The notes under the pieces were generated by a model, which was not told where the DNA came from, ran no database searches, and saw only the letters and a list, made by a program, of their open reading frames with translations. A program made the position numbers and the translations under genes. Positions 1-8,297 of a DNA stretch of 64,000 bases are shown one piece after another. This stretch comes from Betaproteobacteria bacterium (GTDB taxonomy: Bacteria > Pseudomonadota > Gammaproteobacteria > Burkholderiales > SG8-39): contig SCTY01000003.1 in assembly GCA_004297625.1 (NCBI GenBank), positions 1 through 64,000 on the forward strand, given 5' to 3'. Positions within the stretch are counted from its first letter, which is position 1, and each line of letters opens with the position of its first letter.

Positions 1-130
1 CCTCACCCCCGTACTTCTTCGCAAGGATGTGCGTCATCGCCGCCGTCAGCGTCGTCTTGCCATGATCCACGTGACCAATCGTGCCCACGTTCACGTGCGG
101 TTTGGTACGCTCGAATTTGCTTTTTGCCAT
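1..130 (-). CDS. tuf: Elongation factor Tu, N-terminal fragment (gene continues off the left edge)
   Basis: Elongation factor Tu carries aminoacyl-tRNA to the ribosome as a GTP complex. Only the first 43 codons are in the window, read leftward from the ATG at 128-130. They begin [20 protein letters not shown] and include the G1/P-loop GHVDHGKTT, which is diagnostic of the EF-Tu GTPase domain. It lies 30 bases downstream of a tRNA-Thr and follows Tyr, Gly and Thr tRNAs, the same order as the tufB copy in enterobacteria and many betaproteobacteria, so it is probably the tufB-type copy co-transcribed with the tRNAs. The Shine-Dalgarno is modest (AGGA about 9 bases upstream). Identity is near certain; a second tuf copy elsewhere cannot be assessed. 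Confidence 0.97.
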   Translation of the reverse strand, partial: MAKSKFERTKPHVNVGTIGHVDHGKTTLTAAMTHILAKKYGGE

Positions 131-160
131 CTAGATGGTCCTGACCTGTTTCCTCGTCGC

Positions 161-235
<75 letters not shown>

Positions 236-247
236 TGTATTCCGTAC

Positions 248-321
248 TGGAGCGGGTGAAGGGAATCGAACCCTCGTCATAAGCTTGGAAGGCTTCTGCT
301 CTACCATTGAGCTACACCCGC
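248..321 (-). tRNA. tRNA-Gly (anticodon TCC)
   Basis: A 74-nt cloverleaf on the minus strand with encoded CCA. The acceptor arm pairs GCGGGTG with CACCCGC, the anticodon loop is CTTCCAA with anticodon TCC, and the T arm is GAGGGTTCGATTCCCTT. It decodes GGA and GGG. The outermost anticodon-stem pair looks mismatched (G with A). It sits 12 bases upstream of tRNA-Thr in the same transcript. Confidence 0.96.
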
Positions 322-393
322 CTTCTAATCGATCCTCTGCAGTTGACTTCACCCACAAATTCACCGCCGAAGCGCCCTGCGAGCTGCTTGCAC

Positions 394-480
394 TGGTGGA
401 GGGGGTTGGATTCGAACCAACGTAGGCGCAAGGCCAACAGATTTACAGTCTGCCCCCTTTAGCCGCTCGGGCACCCCTCC
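394..480 (-). tRNA. tRNA-Tyr (anticodon GTA)
   Basis: An 87-nt class II tRNA on the minus strand with the long variable arm expected for Tyr, encoded CCA, acceptor stem GGAGGGG/CCCCTCC, anticodon loop CTGTAAA (anticodon GTA) and T arm TTGGTTCGAATCCAA. It is the first gene of the Tyr-Gly-Thr-tuf transcript and is preceded directly by a near-consensus promoter. Confidence 0.97.
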
Positions 481-493
481 GGCGGAACCCGAA

Positions 494-522
494 ATTATGA
501 GAGTAATCCGACGCTTGGTCAA
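494..522 (-). promoter_or_regulatory. Sigma-70-type promoter of the tRNA-Tyr/Gly/Thr-tuf operon
   Basis: On the minus strand TTGACC (517-522) is followed after exactly 17 bases by CATAAT (494-499). These match the -35 and -10 consensus at 5 of 6 positions each. The predicted start is about 7 bases before tRNA-Tyr, as expected for a strong stable-RNA promoter. It lies between the tRNA and the aspartate dehydrogenase stop at 540. Confidence 0.85.
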
Positions 523-539
523 GAAAAAGTCGGCCGTTT

Positions 540-1358
540 TCACGTCCCGTAGCGCGCTCCCGGCGCGAGCGACTTGAGCGCCGCGAGCGCGCTGTAGCAG
601 GCGAGCCAGGAAGTTTTCGGATTCTCGGGTGCCGGGACGTTCTCCAGCACCACGGTCAAGCGTCCGGCGCGGCCCGATACCCGGATGGTGTGCGTATTGA
701 GCTCCAGCGCCGGGTCGGCGACGACCTTGAGCCGCGTACGCCGGGCGCCGATGCCGGCGAGCGACAGGATCGCAGCGATATTCACGTTCTGCGGAAAATG
801 CGGCACGCCTTCGAGCGCGCTGCCCTCGAAAAGCGTGAGCGGGCCCGTCAGTCCATCGAGCTGGAAGCCCTGGCGCTCGACGTACGCGATTCCCTTCCAG
901 GCCGCCGGCGGCTTGGCGACCTGGATCGACACCTCGTCCACCCCGGCCAGGCAGGCGGTCTTCAAGGCATCCAGGCCGCCGATGCCGCCGGAAGGGACGT
1001 AAAAAAGCGCATTCGAACGGACCGCCGCGCGCTCGGCCGCCTCGCGGAGCGCGTCGTCGACCAGGGCGCCCGCCGAGAGCACCACCACGCCGCTCCCCGC
1101 CTCCAGGAGAGGCACCAGGTGCTCGCGCACCGCGTCGTGCGAGGCAGCTTCGATGACCACTTGCGGCCTGGTCGAGAGCAGCGCGGCCCGCTCCTCGACG
1201 TACGGGACAGCGAACTCGCGCGCCAGCTCGCGGCCGCGCGGCGCGGCGCCATGCCGGCCCATGAGGGCGACGACCTCGAAGCTGCCGAGCGCGCCGCGCC
1301 GGATGTTTTCGAGGACGAGACGCGAAATGGTGCCGCCGCCGATGAGGCCGATGCGCAT
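540..1358 (-). CDS. nadX: L-aspartate dehydrogenase (NAD(P)-dependent)
   Basis: Family members oxidise L-aspartate to iminoaspartate/oxaloacetate plus ammonia and can feed NAD synthesis or aspartate catabolism. The protein of about 272 residues opens with the dinucleotide-binding motif GLIGGGTI (residues 4-11), has IEAASHDAV near 70-78, and carries the conserved SGGIGGLDALK segment near 123-133 that forms part of the aspartate site. The ATG at 1356-1358 is chosen because the Rossmann strand begins immediately after it. An upstream in-frame ATG would add a non-conserved N-terminus running into the divergent response-regulator gene. It is divergent from that regulator, with about 60 bases between starts, and is not linked to nadA or nadC here, so the pathway role is open. 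The symbol follows the family name in other bacteria. Confidence 0.85.
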   Translation of the reverse strand: MRIGLIGGGTISRLVLENIRRGALGSFEVVALMGRHGAAPRGRELAREFAVPYVEERAALLSTRPQVVIEAASHDAVREHLVPLLEAGSGVVVLSAGALVDDALREAAERAAVRSNALFYVPSGGIGGLDALKTACLAGVDEVSIQVAKPPAAWKGIAYVERQGFQLDGLTGPLTLFEGSALEGVPHFPQNVNIAAILSLAGIGARRTRLKVVADPALELNTHTIRVSGRAGRLTVVLENVPAPENPKTSWLACYSALAALKSLAPGARYGT

Positions 1359-1419
1359 GGAATTCCCTGGGAAGGCGGCGATTCTGCCATAGTATGATTG
1401 CGCAAAGGAGCCAAGACTC

Positions 1420-2112
1420 TTGCGCCTCGCCATCCTCGAAGACGATCCCGACCAGCTCGCCCTGCTGAAGCGCTGGATCACCGACGATGGCCACGACGTG
1501 CACGGCTACCTGACCGGGCGCGAGGCCATGAAGCAGGCCGGCCGCGAAAGCTTCGACCTCTTCATGCTCGACTGGCAGGTGCCCGACGTTTCGGGCACCG
1601 AGGTGCTGATGTGGCTGCGCGCCAACGTCTCGAAGAGCGTGCCGATTCTTTTCGTCACGGTGCGCGATTCCGAGACCGACATCGTCTTCGCGCTCGAGCA
1701 CGGCGCCGACGACTACATGGTGAAGCCCGTCCGGCGCCAGGAGCTGCTTGCCCGGCTGCACGCCCTGCTGCGGCGCGCTTATCCGAGCGAGGAGCAAAAG
1801 CAGCTTTCCTTTCCGCCCTTCGAGATCGATCTGCAGAGGAACGAGGTGCGCAAGGACGGCGCGAAGATCGATCTCACGCCCAAGGAATTCGAGCTCACCG
1901 TCACGCTGTTCCGCAATATCGGACGACTGATGTCGCGCGGGCATTTGCAGGAAACCGTCTGGGGCCGCAGCGGCGATCTCGCCACGCGCACGGTCGACAC
2001 CCACGTCAGCCAGGTGCGCAAGAAGCTCGACCTGCGCCCCGAGACGGGCTATCGCGTGGTGCCGATCTACAACTACGGCTATCGGCTGGAGAAGATTCCG
2101 CCGCCCGCCTGA
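1420..2112 (+). CDS. OmpR/PhoB-family response regulator
   Basis: A two-component DNA-binding regulator of 230 residues. The receiver domain (about 1-115) has the acidic pair at D9-D10, the phospho-acceptor D51 in LFMLDWQVPD, T80 and the conserved K102 in DYMVKP. The C-terminal winged helix (about 130-228) has the OmpR-type LTPKEFELTVTLFRN and RTVDTHVSQVRKKL segments. The start is TTG at 1420, supported by AAAGGAG ending 9 bases upstream. No histidine kinase is adjacent, so it is an orphan in this window. It ends one base short of the convergent mshN stop. Whether it controls the MSHA locus is unknown; proximity alone is weak evidence. Confidence 0.9.
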   Translation: MRLAILEDDPDQLALLKRWITDDGHDVHGYLTGREAMKQAGRESFDLFMLDWQVPDVSGTEVLMWLRANVSKSVPILFVTVRDSETDIVFALEHGADDYMVKPVRRQELLARLHALLRRAYPSEEQKQLSFPPFEIDLQRNEVRKDGAKIDLTPKEFELTVTLFRNIGRLMSRGHLQETVWGRSGDLATRTVDTHVSQVRKKLDLRPETGYRVVPIYNYGYRLEKIPPPA

Positions 2113-2113
2113 G

Positions 2114-3166
2114 CTACTCGAGCGCCTTTAGACGCATTTCGGCGTACTCGCGCACGTCCTTGTTGAGCGCCCCTGCGCCCAGCGCGTGACGATAGGCCTC
2201 CGAGGCCTCCGACCTGCGGCCCAGCGCCTCGAGCGATATCGCAAGGCCCGCCCAAGTGCTGCCGGATTGCGGCGCGCTTCCTGCGGCCCGCCGATACGCG
2301 TCGACGGCTTCGGCGTGGCGGCCAAGCCGCTGCAGCACGGCGCCGCGCAGGGCCTGGAAATCCGCGCTCGGCGTCGCGGAGCCCGCGTGGTCCAGCACGT
2401 CGAGCGCCGCCGGGTAATCGCGCCGCTCGGCATAGAGGCGCGCCAGCGCGAGCGCGAACGTCGGTTGCGTGGGATTGGTTTCGAGCGCCTCACGCAACAC
2501 GCGCTCTGCGGCATCCATGCGCCGCTGCTCGAGCAGCAAGGCGACATAGGCCTGCCTCGCCGCCTGGTGCGCGGGGTCGGCCTTTAGCGCGCCGACGAGC
2601 TGCTCTTCGGCTTCGCTGACTCGCCCCTGGTTAAGCAAGACCGCCGCCCGCCGAAATTGCACCTCGGCCGGCTCGCTCGCTTTGCCGCGGTCGCGCTTGT
2701 CGACGCTAGGCTTGACGGCCGGAGCCGCGACGGGTTTCGGCGCTTCGACTTTTTTTGGCGCCTCCGCCTTGGCGGGCTGAGGCTTGCGCTCGACGATCGG
2801 CGTCTCGATTTCGCGCGCGAGCTTGAACATCTCCGGCGGCTCGGCTGCCGGTTTGGGTTTCTCCGGTGGCGGCGCGGGTCGAGCGGCCGCGGGCGGGACA
2901 GCGGCCACTGCCGCCTTGCGCGCCTGCGCCTGCGCATGGAGCGCCTTGTCGCTGACCAGCGGCGCTCTCGGCTGCAGCTGGTAGGCCACCCAGCCGACCC
3001 ACGCGACCGCGGCAAGCACCAGCAGCGCAATCACGCGCCAGAACCACTCGTGATGGTCGCGCGCGGGATTGACGACCTTCACCTGCTGCGGCGGCGTCGC
3101 GGCTTCCGCGCCCGCCATGGCGTTGCGGCGGTCGAGCTCCTGCAGCATTTTGTTGATCACGCTCAC
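2114..3166 (-). CDS. mshN: MSHA biogenesis protein MshN (membrane-anchored TPR protein)
   Basis: The last gene of the mshI-N block, 350 residues. It starts with the family signature MSVINKMLQELDRR, has one transmembrane segment near 41-62 and a Pro/Ala/Lys-rich periplasmic linker near 80-165. About five tetratricopeptide repeats fill 165-350 (for example ADPAHQAARQAYVALLLEQ and NPTQPTFALALARLYAERR). MshN proteins are inner-membrane TPR components of MSHA-type IV pili; the exact role is unsettled. It follows mshM after a 6-base gap. The C-terminal TPR region resembles many unrelated TPR proteins, so the assignment rests on the N-terminal signature and on context. Confidence 0.88.
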   Translation of the reverse strand: MSVINKMLQELDRRNAMAGAEAATPPQQVKVVNPARDHHEWFWRVIALLVLAAVAWVGWVAYQLQPRAPLVSDKALHAQAQARKAAVAAVPPAAARPAPPPEKPKPAAEPPEMFKLAREIETPIVERKPQPAKAEAPKKVEAPKPVAAPAVKPSVDKRDRGKASEPAEVQFRRAAVLLNQGRVSEAEEQLVGALKADPAHQAARQAYVALLLEQRRMDAAERVLREALETNPTQPTFALALARLYAERRDYPAALDVLDHAGSATPSADFQALRGAVLQRLGRHAEAVDAYRRAAGSAPQSGSTWAGLAISLEALGRRSEASEAYRHALGAGALNKDVREYAEMRLKALE

Positions 3167-3172
3167 GGCGGC

Positions 3173-4033
3173 TCAGTGCCCGGCGCGGCCGAAGCCGAGC
3201 CTCCACCACCATTTTCCGAGCTGCGCGGCTGGGGTGTCGGCTGCCGCGGCGCGCAGGTCGCGGCGCTCGATCGCCCAGCGGCCTTCGCCGTAGGCAAGGA
3301 GCATGGCCTTGTGCATGAGGATGTTGACCAGCCGCGGCAGGCCGCGGCTTGCGCGATGCAGGACGCGCAGCGCGCCCGCAGAAAGCGGCGAGCGCCCGGT
3401 GAAGCCTGCGACTGTCAGCCGGTGCGCGACGTAGGCGCCCACCTCGTTTTCCTCAAGGCCGCGCATGTGATGCTGGAAGGTGATGCGCTGCAAAAGCTGC
3501 CGGATCGACGGCGAGGCGAGCTTGCGGTCGAGCTCGGGCTGGCCGAAGAGCACGACCTGCAGCAGCTTGCGCTTCTCGGTCTCCAGGTTGGTGAGCAGGC
3601 GCAGCGCCTCGAGCGTCTCGAGCGACATCGCCTGGCTTTCGTCGATGCACAGCACGAGCCGCTTGCGGCTGCGCGCAAGGTCGAGGAGCGCGCGCGTGAT
3701 CGCTTTGAGGAGCTGGTGCTGGTCGAGGTTCGGGCTCACCAGGATGCCGAGCTCGTCGGCGAGCGCGAGGTACAGCGTGCGCGGCTCGAAGCTCGGATTG
3801 GGCACGTAGGCGGAAAGCCAGCTCGCCTCGAGCGTGCCGAGAAACTTCCGGCAAAGCAGCGTCTTGCCGGTGCCGACCTCGCCGGTGATCTTGATGAAGC
3901 CTTCGCCGTTGGAGACGGCGACGAGGAGCGTGTTGAACGCCTCCTGGATCGCGCGGCAGGCGAAGAAATACGTGGTGTCCGGCGTGATGCCGAACGGCGC
4001 CTCGCGCAGGCCGAAATGCCGCAGGTAGTTCAT
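3173..4033 (-). CDS. mshM: MSHA biogenesis ATPase MshM (ExeA/GspA-like AAA protein)
   Basis: A 286-residue AAA+ ATPase of the ExeA/MshM family, whose members help place or assemble the outer-membrane secretin. The N-terminus MNYLRHFGLREAPFGITPD is typical, followed by TYFFACRAIQEAFNTL, Walker A GEVGTGKT (51-58), Walker B LVLCIDESQAM (about 124-134) and the arginine-rich MRGLEENEVGAYVAHRL segment. Unlike full-length ExeA it has no C-terminal peptidoglycan-binding domain, which matches MshM. The ATG overlaps the mshL stop by 4 bases, so the two are translationally coupled. Confidence 0.92.
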   Translation of the reverse strand: MNYLRHFGLREAPFGITPDTTYFFACRAIQEAFNTLLVAVSNGEGFIKITGEVGTGKTLLCRKFLGTLEASWLSAYVPNPSFEPRTLYLALADELGILVSPNLDQHQLLKAITRALLDLARSRKRLVLCIDESQAMSLETLEALRLLTNLETEKRKLLQVVLFGQPELDRKLASPSIRQLLQRITFQHHMRGLEENEVGAYVAHRLTVAGFTGRSPLSAGALRVLHRASRGLPRLVNILMHKAMLLAYGEGRWAIERRDLRAAAADTPAAQLGKWWWRLGFGRAGH

Positions 4034-5691
4034 CTCAGCAGCTCCATGCGCCCGCGCGTTTCGCGCACTTCGCGTTCCCAGTCGCGATCCGACTTGATGA
4101 GCGTCGGCTTGAGCAGGATCACGAGCTCCTTCTTGCGCAGCGAGCGGTCGGTGTTGCGCAGGAGGTTGCCCACGCCTTCTTCCGGCATGCCCGGAATGCC
4201 CGAGCGGGCGTCGCGGATGTCGACGCTCATCAGGCCGCCGATCGCCACGATGTTGCCGTCGGTCACGCGCACCACGGTGTCGGTCTCGCTCACGGTGCTC
4301 TTGGCAAGCGGCAGGCGGATCTCCGCGATCTGCCCGCCGAGGTTGACCACGCGCGTGCTCTCGCTTACCTCGCTCACCGACGGATGGATGTGCAGGATGA
4401 TGTTGCTCGCCTGGTCGATCTGCGGGGTGACGTCGAGCACGATGCCCGAGAAGAACGGCTGCACCGTGACCGAGGGCGACTGCGTGGTGGCGTTGCCGCT
4501 CGTGGTCGCCGTAGTGCTCACGTTGGTGACGAAGAACTCGTCGGTCCCGACTTTCAACACCGCCTTGTTGTTGTTGATGGTGGCGATGCGCGGGCTCGAG
4601 AGCACCTGAACGTTGCCCTGCGATTCGAGGAAGCTCAAGAGCATGGCGAAGTTGGAGGTCTGCAGCGCGAGCCCGAACACGGCGCCGGATGCGGTCGCGG
4701 CCGCGCTCACGGTGCGCCCGGCGCTGTCGACGGCCAGCCCGGGAATCGCCAGCTCCTGCGGGCGAGCGCCGAGCGTGGTGCCCGGCGAAACCTGTCCCAC
4801 GGTGAGGTTCGGGCCGGTGTTGCGGAATGCCGCCCAGTTGATGCCCGCCTGGTAGGCGTCCGAGAGCGTCACTTCGACGATCTTCGCTTCCAGCATCACC
4901 TGGCGTTCGACCGAGATGCGCGTGGCGCGCAGATAGTCCTCGACTGCGCGCAGTTCCGCGGGGAACGCGCGCACCACGACCACGCCGGACTGCGGGGTGA
5001 CGACGATCGAGCGGCCTTCGCCCGTGCCGACGAGGGTGAGTAAGGCAGTGCGCAGGTCGGCCCAGAAGTCCGTTTGCTGCTGGGTCGTGACGCGGCTGGA
5101 TTCCAGCGAGCGCGAAGACGGCGGCAAGCCGGTCGTCGTGGGCCCGCCGGGCAGCGCCGTAGGCGCGGCGCCGACGTCGGTGACGGCGCCCGATTGCACG
5201 CGCACGTCGCTGAACCCGCGCCGCTGGCCGGGCAGGTAGTTCACCTGGAAGATGCGCGTCTGCAAGCCCGCCGGCTGAATGAAGATGCGCGTGCCTTCGA
5301 CCTTGTAGTCGTAGCCGTAGAGCTCGCGGATCGAATCGAGCGCCTCACGGACGGTGACGTCCTTGAGATTGAGCGAGAGCGTGCCCGACACGCCCGGATG
5401 CAGCAGCATGCTGTAGCGCGTCCCGGAGACGATCGACATGAAGACTTGCGCCGCCGGTGCATTGCTCACCGACAGATCGAAGCGCGGCTCGAGCGCTTCG
5501 CCGCGCAGGTCGGGCATCTCCATGCGCAGCGGCGGCAGCAGCGCCTCGCTCACCGCCGCGGAGGGAAGCGGCTGCTTGCGCGTGCCCGGGTCCACCTCGG
5601 AAAGAATGCCGGGGTCGACGCCGACCGGCCGCGGCGGCACCGAGCAGGCGCCGAGCGCGGCCGCGAGCACTAAGAGGATCGCTTTTCTCAT
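4030..5691 (-). CDS. mshL: MSHA secretin MshL (outer-membrane pilus pore)
   Basis: A 553-residue GspD/PilQ/MshL-family secretin that forms the outer-membrane channel for the pilus. It has a lipoprotein-type N-terminus with the lipobox LGAC (13-16), an STN-like N0 domain at about 70-155 (TLSLNLKDVTVREALDSI), a further N domain, a Ser/Thr/Gly-rich loop near 165-205 and the secretin core at about 350-545 with VLSSPRIATINNNKAVLKVG, RLPLAKSTVSETDTVV and GGLMSVDIRD. It overlaps mshK upstream and mshM downstream by 4 bases each. Lipidation suggests it may reach the outer membrane without a separate pilotin, which is inference. Confidence 0.95.
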   Translation of the reverse strand: MRKAILLVLAAALGACSVPPRPVGVDPGILSEVDPGTRKQPLPSAAVSEALLPPLRMEMPDLRGEALEPRFDLSVSNAPAAQVFMSIVSGTRYSMLLHPGVSGTLSLNLKDVTVREALDSIRELYGYDYKVEGTRIFIQPAGLQTRIFQVNYLPGQRRGFSDVRVQSGAVTDVGAAPTALPGGPTTTGLPPSSRSLESSRVTTQQQTDFWADLRTALLTLVGTGEGRSIVVTPQSGVVVVRAFPAELRAVEDYLRATRISVERQVMLEAKIVEVTLSDAYQAGINWAAFRNTGPNLTVGQVSPGTTLGARPQELAIPGLAVDSAGRTVSAAATASGAVFGLALQTSNFAMLLSFLESQGNVQVLSSPRIATINNNKAVLKVGTDEFFVTNVSTTATTSGNATTQSPSVTVQPFFSGIVLDVTPQIDQASNIILHIHPSVSEVSESTRVVNLGGQIAEIRLPLAKSTVSETDTVVRVTDGNIVAIGGLMSVDIRDARSGIPGMPEEGVGNLLRNTDRSLRKKELVILLKPTLIKSDRDWEREVRETRGRMELLR

Positions 5692-6062
5692 GGCACCGGT
5701 CCCTTCCTGGCCGCTTTCTTGTTCACGACCGGATTGAGCTTCAGCGTTTCGCGCCCGCCCGGGCGCTGCAGGACGACCTGCGACTCCGAGATCGCGACGA
5801 GCGTCGCGTCGCCGACACGCTCGCCGAGCCGCACCACGCGCCCGTCGATCACGGCGACCCGACGTCCTGGCGAGATGAGCACGCTTTGCAGCCGCGCCGT
5901 GCGCGCAACTGAATCCTTCGAGGCTTCCGTCGCCGAGGGATCTGAGCCCGCGGGCGGACGCATCGGGTCATGGAGCGCTTGCGCGAGCGCCGCCGGGCTC
6001 GCCGAAGAGCCGGCAAGCAGCGCACCGAGCGCGCACAGGGCCGCGATCAGACGTTCAGCCAT
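5688..6062 (-). CDS. mshK: MSHA biogenesis protein MshK
   Basis: A small exported protein of 124 residues with a cleavable signal peptide (about 1-27, ending ALAQA). The mature part contains LHDPMRPP and a GspC/PilP-like small beta domain (LQSVLISPGRRVAVIDGRVVRLGERVGDA), then a basic tail. MshK and PilP-like proteins are thought to link the inner-membrane assembly complex to the secretin. The ATG at 6060-6062 lies inside the mshJ 3' end (16-base overlap) and is the only good start before the signal sequence; the same frame is open upstream but encodes nothing pilus-like there. It overlaps mshL by 4 bases. Confidence 0.85.
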   Translation of the reverse strand: MAERLIAALCALGALLAGSSASPAALAQALHDPMRPPAGSDPSATEASKDSVARTARLQSVLISPGRRVAVIDGRVVRLGERVGDATLVAISESQVVLQRPGGRETLKLNPVVNKKAARKGPVP

Positions 6063-6766
6063 GCGCGGTCCAGGCTCAGCGTGTACACGGTCAGCTTCAT
6101 CGCCACCTTCGGGAAATCGGTCGCGTCGAGCTCGAGCGAAGCCCAGTAGAGCTGGGTCGGCAGCGCCTCGAGATCGCGCACATAGGCGAGCAGGTCGAGA
6201 TAAGAGCCCGTCACAGTGAGCTCCAGGCCATGGCGGTAAATGAGCCGCTCGCTCGCCGGCGGCTTTGCTTTCGCCGCGGGCTTCGCGGCCGCGGGCGGCT
6301 TGGCGCCGGGCGCCGGCTTCGCCGCCGCGGATTGCGCCTCGGCGATCGTCGTGGGCGCGAGGGTCTTCATCTCGACGAGAGACACGCCGCGGCTTCGGGC
6401 GAGCAGGCCGCCGATCACGGCGCGCATTTGCGCCGGAGCGGTGAATTTGCGCTCCTCGGCCGCGATGCGCGCCTCGAGCGACGCGAGCTCGGCATTGAGC
6501 TTCGCCAGCCGCTCGCGCTCGGCGCGGTCGGGATCGTGCGCGCGCGAGCCGATGAGCGTGGCGACTTGCGCCTCGAAAGCCTTCATCTCCGCCTGCTTCT
6601 GCTGCATGGTGACGTTCATGCGCCGGTGCTTGAGAATCTCCGGCTCGATCATCAGGGTGTAGGCGAGCGCGAGGAGCGCAACCACGAGCGCCGCGCTCAC
6701 CATCGCGCGCTCGCGAACGCTGAGCGTGTCGAAGCGTTGCGCGTAGCGCTGCCACAAGGCCTTCAC
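6047..6766 (-). CDS. mshJ: MSHA biogenesis protein MshJ (PilO/GspM-like)
   Basis: A 239-residue bitopic inner-membrane protein. A short cytoplasmic stretch MKALWQRYAQRFDTLS is followed by one transmembrane segment (about 22-42), a charged coiled coil (about 48-108), an Ala/Pro/Lys-rich low-complexity linker (about 148-186) and a C-terminal ferredoxin-like fold segment (HGLELTVTGSYLDLLAYVRDLE), as in PilO and GspM. It would pair with the PilN-like protein encoded just upstream to form the alignment subcomplex. The start overlaps the upstream stop by 4 bases. The low-complexity linker is longer than in the Vibrio proteins as I recall them. Confidence 0.87.
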   Translation of the reverse strand: MKALWQRYAQRFDTLSVRERAMVSAALVVALLALAYTLMIEPEILKHRRMNVTMQQKQAEMKAFEAQVATLIGSRAHDPDRAERERLAKLNAELASLEARIAAEERKFTAPAQMRAVIGGLLARSRGVSLVEMKTLAPTTIAEAQSAAAKPAPGAKPPAAAKPAAKAKPPASERLIYRHGLELTVTGSYLDLLAYVRDLEALPTQLYWASLELDATDFPKVAMKLTVYTLSLDRAWLNV

Positions 6767-7368
6767 GAAGCGTCCTTGCGCAGCGGAATGCTGAACGAGA
6801 ACTCGACGTAGCGCGCCGGCGGCTTGGCGGCCAGGCGAAGCTCGCTGATCGTGCGCCCGGCGAAGGGCTCCTCCTTGTTAAGCTGCCCGATGTACGCCGG
6901 CACGAGCTCGCTGTCGAGGACGCGGCCCTTCAACACCAGTTGGCCCGACTTGCCGCCGATCCCGATCCCGGTAAGCCAGACGCCGTTCATCGTCTGGCGC
7001 GCGAGCGCGGCGAGATAAGGCGAAAAGCCCTCGACGTCGCCGTTTCCCCCCGAGCGCATGGAGGCGATCAGCTCGCGCCGCATGCGCAACCGCTCTTCGA
7101 CGCGCGCGAGCTCGTCGGCGAGCGCGGTGCTGCGGCCCTGCGCCGAATACTCGGTGGAGAAACGCACCATCTGCTCGCGCAGCGCGGCGATGCGCCGGTC
7201 GGTCTGCGCGAGCGTCGCCTGCAGCGCGCGGTTCTGCCGCGCGTAGAGCGACTGCAACGCGACGGAAAGCAGGGCAAGCAAAGCGAGCGCCAGCGCCAGG
7301 GTCCCGGCCGAGAAATGCTTCTTCTGGCTGCGAAAGCGCGCATCGAAAAGGTTGATCTGCTGGGTCAC
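6763..7368 (-). CDS. PilN-like MSHA biogenesis protein (second half of the MshI function)
   Basis: 201 residues, a bitopic PilN/GspL-C-type protein. It starts with the PilN-like cytoplasmic motif TQQINLFDARF, has one transmembrane helix at about 22-42, a coiled coil to about 110 and a C-terminal alpha/beta domain (GVWLTGIGIGGKSGQLVLKGRVLD). The start is GTG at 7366-7368, overlapping the mshI stop as GTGA. An upstream extension of the frame is only the shadow of mshI. In some MSHA loci this gene is called mshI2. It should bind the PilM-like MshI through its N-terminal peptide and dimerise with MshJ in the periplasm. Confidence 0.85.
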   Translation of the reverse strand: MTQQINLFDARFRSQKKHFSAGTLALALALLALLSVALQSLYARQNRALQATLAQTDRRIAALREQMVRFSTEYSAQGRSTALADELARVEERLRMRRELIASMRSGGNGDVEGFSPYLAALARQTMNGVWLTGIGIGGKSGQLVLKGRVLDSELVPAYIGQLNKEEPFAGRTISELRLAAKPPARYVEFSFSIPLRKDAS

Positions 7369-8264
7369 GTCGCGTCGCGCAGCGCCGCGCCGAAGTGATG
7401 GAAGAGCCGCCATTGCGCTTGCTCGTCGGGCGGCGCGTCGCCGAACGTGAGAACGCCGCGCAGGTCGACTTCCTGGACCGGCATGTCGAAGCGCGCACGC
7501 AGCGTTTCGGGCAGGTCCGTGCGGCGCCCGGTCGGCGCGAGAAGCAGCTTGCCGACCGCCACATGGGCGAACTGCCGCTCGAAATGATCGAGCGTGCGCT
7601 GAACCTCGAGGGCCACGGCTTCCGCCTGCTCGACGCCCATATCGAGTCGCCGCGCGAGGTAGAGCTCGCCGGCGTGGGTAATCGTCAGCAGCCCCCAATC
7701 CTGTCCGAAATAGAGCAGCAGCACCCCGCGGCCTTCTTCCTCGTACAGGGCCGCGATATTGCGCTGGGCAGTCTCCGGGATTTCGATCACCGAAAGCGGG
7801 ATGCGCGCCTGCTCGAATTGCTGCATGCGGGAACGGATGAGTTCGTTGCGCGCGAGCACCGCGAGCACCTGCGGGCCGCCCGACGCGGCGGCGTCGGCTC
7901 CTGCGCTCGGAATATCGAGCACATCGAGGATGGCGTCGTCGATCTTGTAGTCCACCATGTCTTTCACCTTCCAGCGCAGCGCGCTCTTCAGCTCGGCGCG
8001 CGGAACGTTTGGCGCCTCGACGAGCAGCAAGTCGTACTCGCCGGCGCGCAGCATCGTGCTGCACTGGTAATGCGAGAGCTTGAATTCGCGGGTCAGGCGC
8101 TCGAGCGTGCCCTTGCCTGCGCCCAGATCGCGCGCGCCGTAAGTCGAAACCAGCGCGCGCACGCCGGCCTCGCGCCGCGCGTGCGCAAAGCGCAGCGAGG
8201 CATCGTCGAAAGACACGGCGAGCCAGCCCGGTGTCCTACCTCCCCCCTTGAGCCAATCGAGCAT
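7365..8264 (-). CDS. mshI: MSHA biogenesis protein MshI (PilM-like actin-fold protein)
   Basis: 299 residues and no transmembrane segment: a cytoplasmic PilM/GspL-N-type actin-fold protein. Supporting segments are GWLAVSFDDASLRFAHAR near the start, LKSALRWKVKDMVDYKID (the PilM-like region before the core) and a nucleotide-binding-like YLARRLDMG. It heads the second half of the MSHA locus, reading into the PilN-like gene with a 4-base overlap. Upstream is an A+T-rich gap with its own promoter-like sequence, so this block may be transcribed independently of mshE-mshP. The ATG at 8262-8264 has a weak AAAGG ribosome site about 10 bases upstream. Confidence 0.87.
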   Translation of the reverse strand: MLDWLKGGGRTPGWLAVSFDDASLRFAHARREAGVRALVSTYGARDLGAGKGTLERLTREFKLSHYQCSTMLRAGEYDLLLVEAPNVPRAELKSALRWKVKDMVDYKIDDAILDVLDIPSAGADAAASGGPQVLAVLARNELIRSRMQQFEQARIPLSVIEIPETAQRNIAALYEEEGRGVLLLYFGQDWGLLTITHAGELYLARRLDMGVEQAEAVALEVQRTLDHFERQFAHVAVGKLLLAPTGRRTDLPETLRARFDMPVQEVDLRGVLTFGDAPPDEQAQWRLFHHFGAALRDAT

Positions 8265-8297
8265 GCGTGGCCGACCTTTTTCAAGTCGTTACTTCAA

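Noticed and set aside
361..2004. 547-codon minus-strand frame over tRNA-Tyr and the aspartate dehydrogenase and response-regulator genes
   Set aside because: It passes through a tRNA and overlaps two well-supported genes; not a protein.
2657..4609. Long open frame on the plus strand across mshN-mshM-mshL
   Set aside because: It is antisense to three coupled MSHA genes with clear motifs, has a low-complexity Arg/Leu/Glu-rich translation and no ribosome site. Such frames are expected in G+C-rich DNA.
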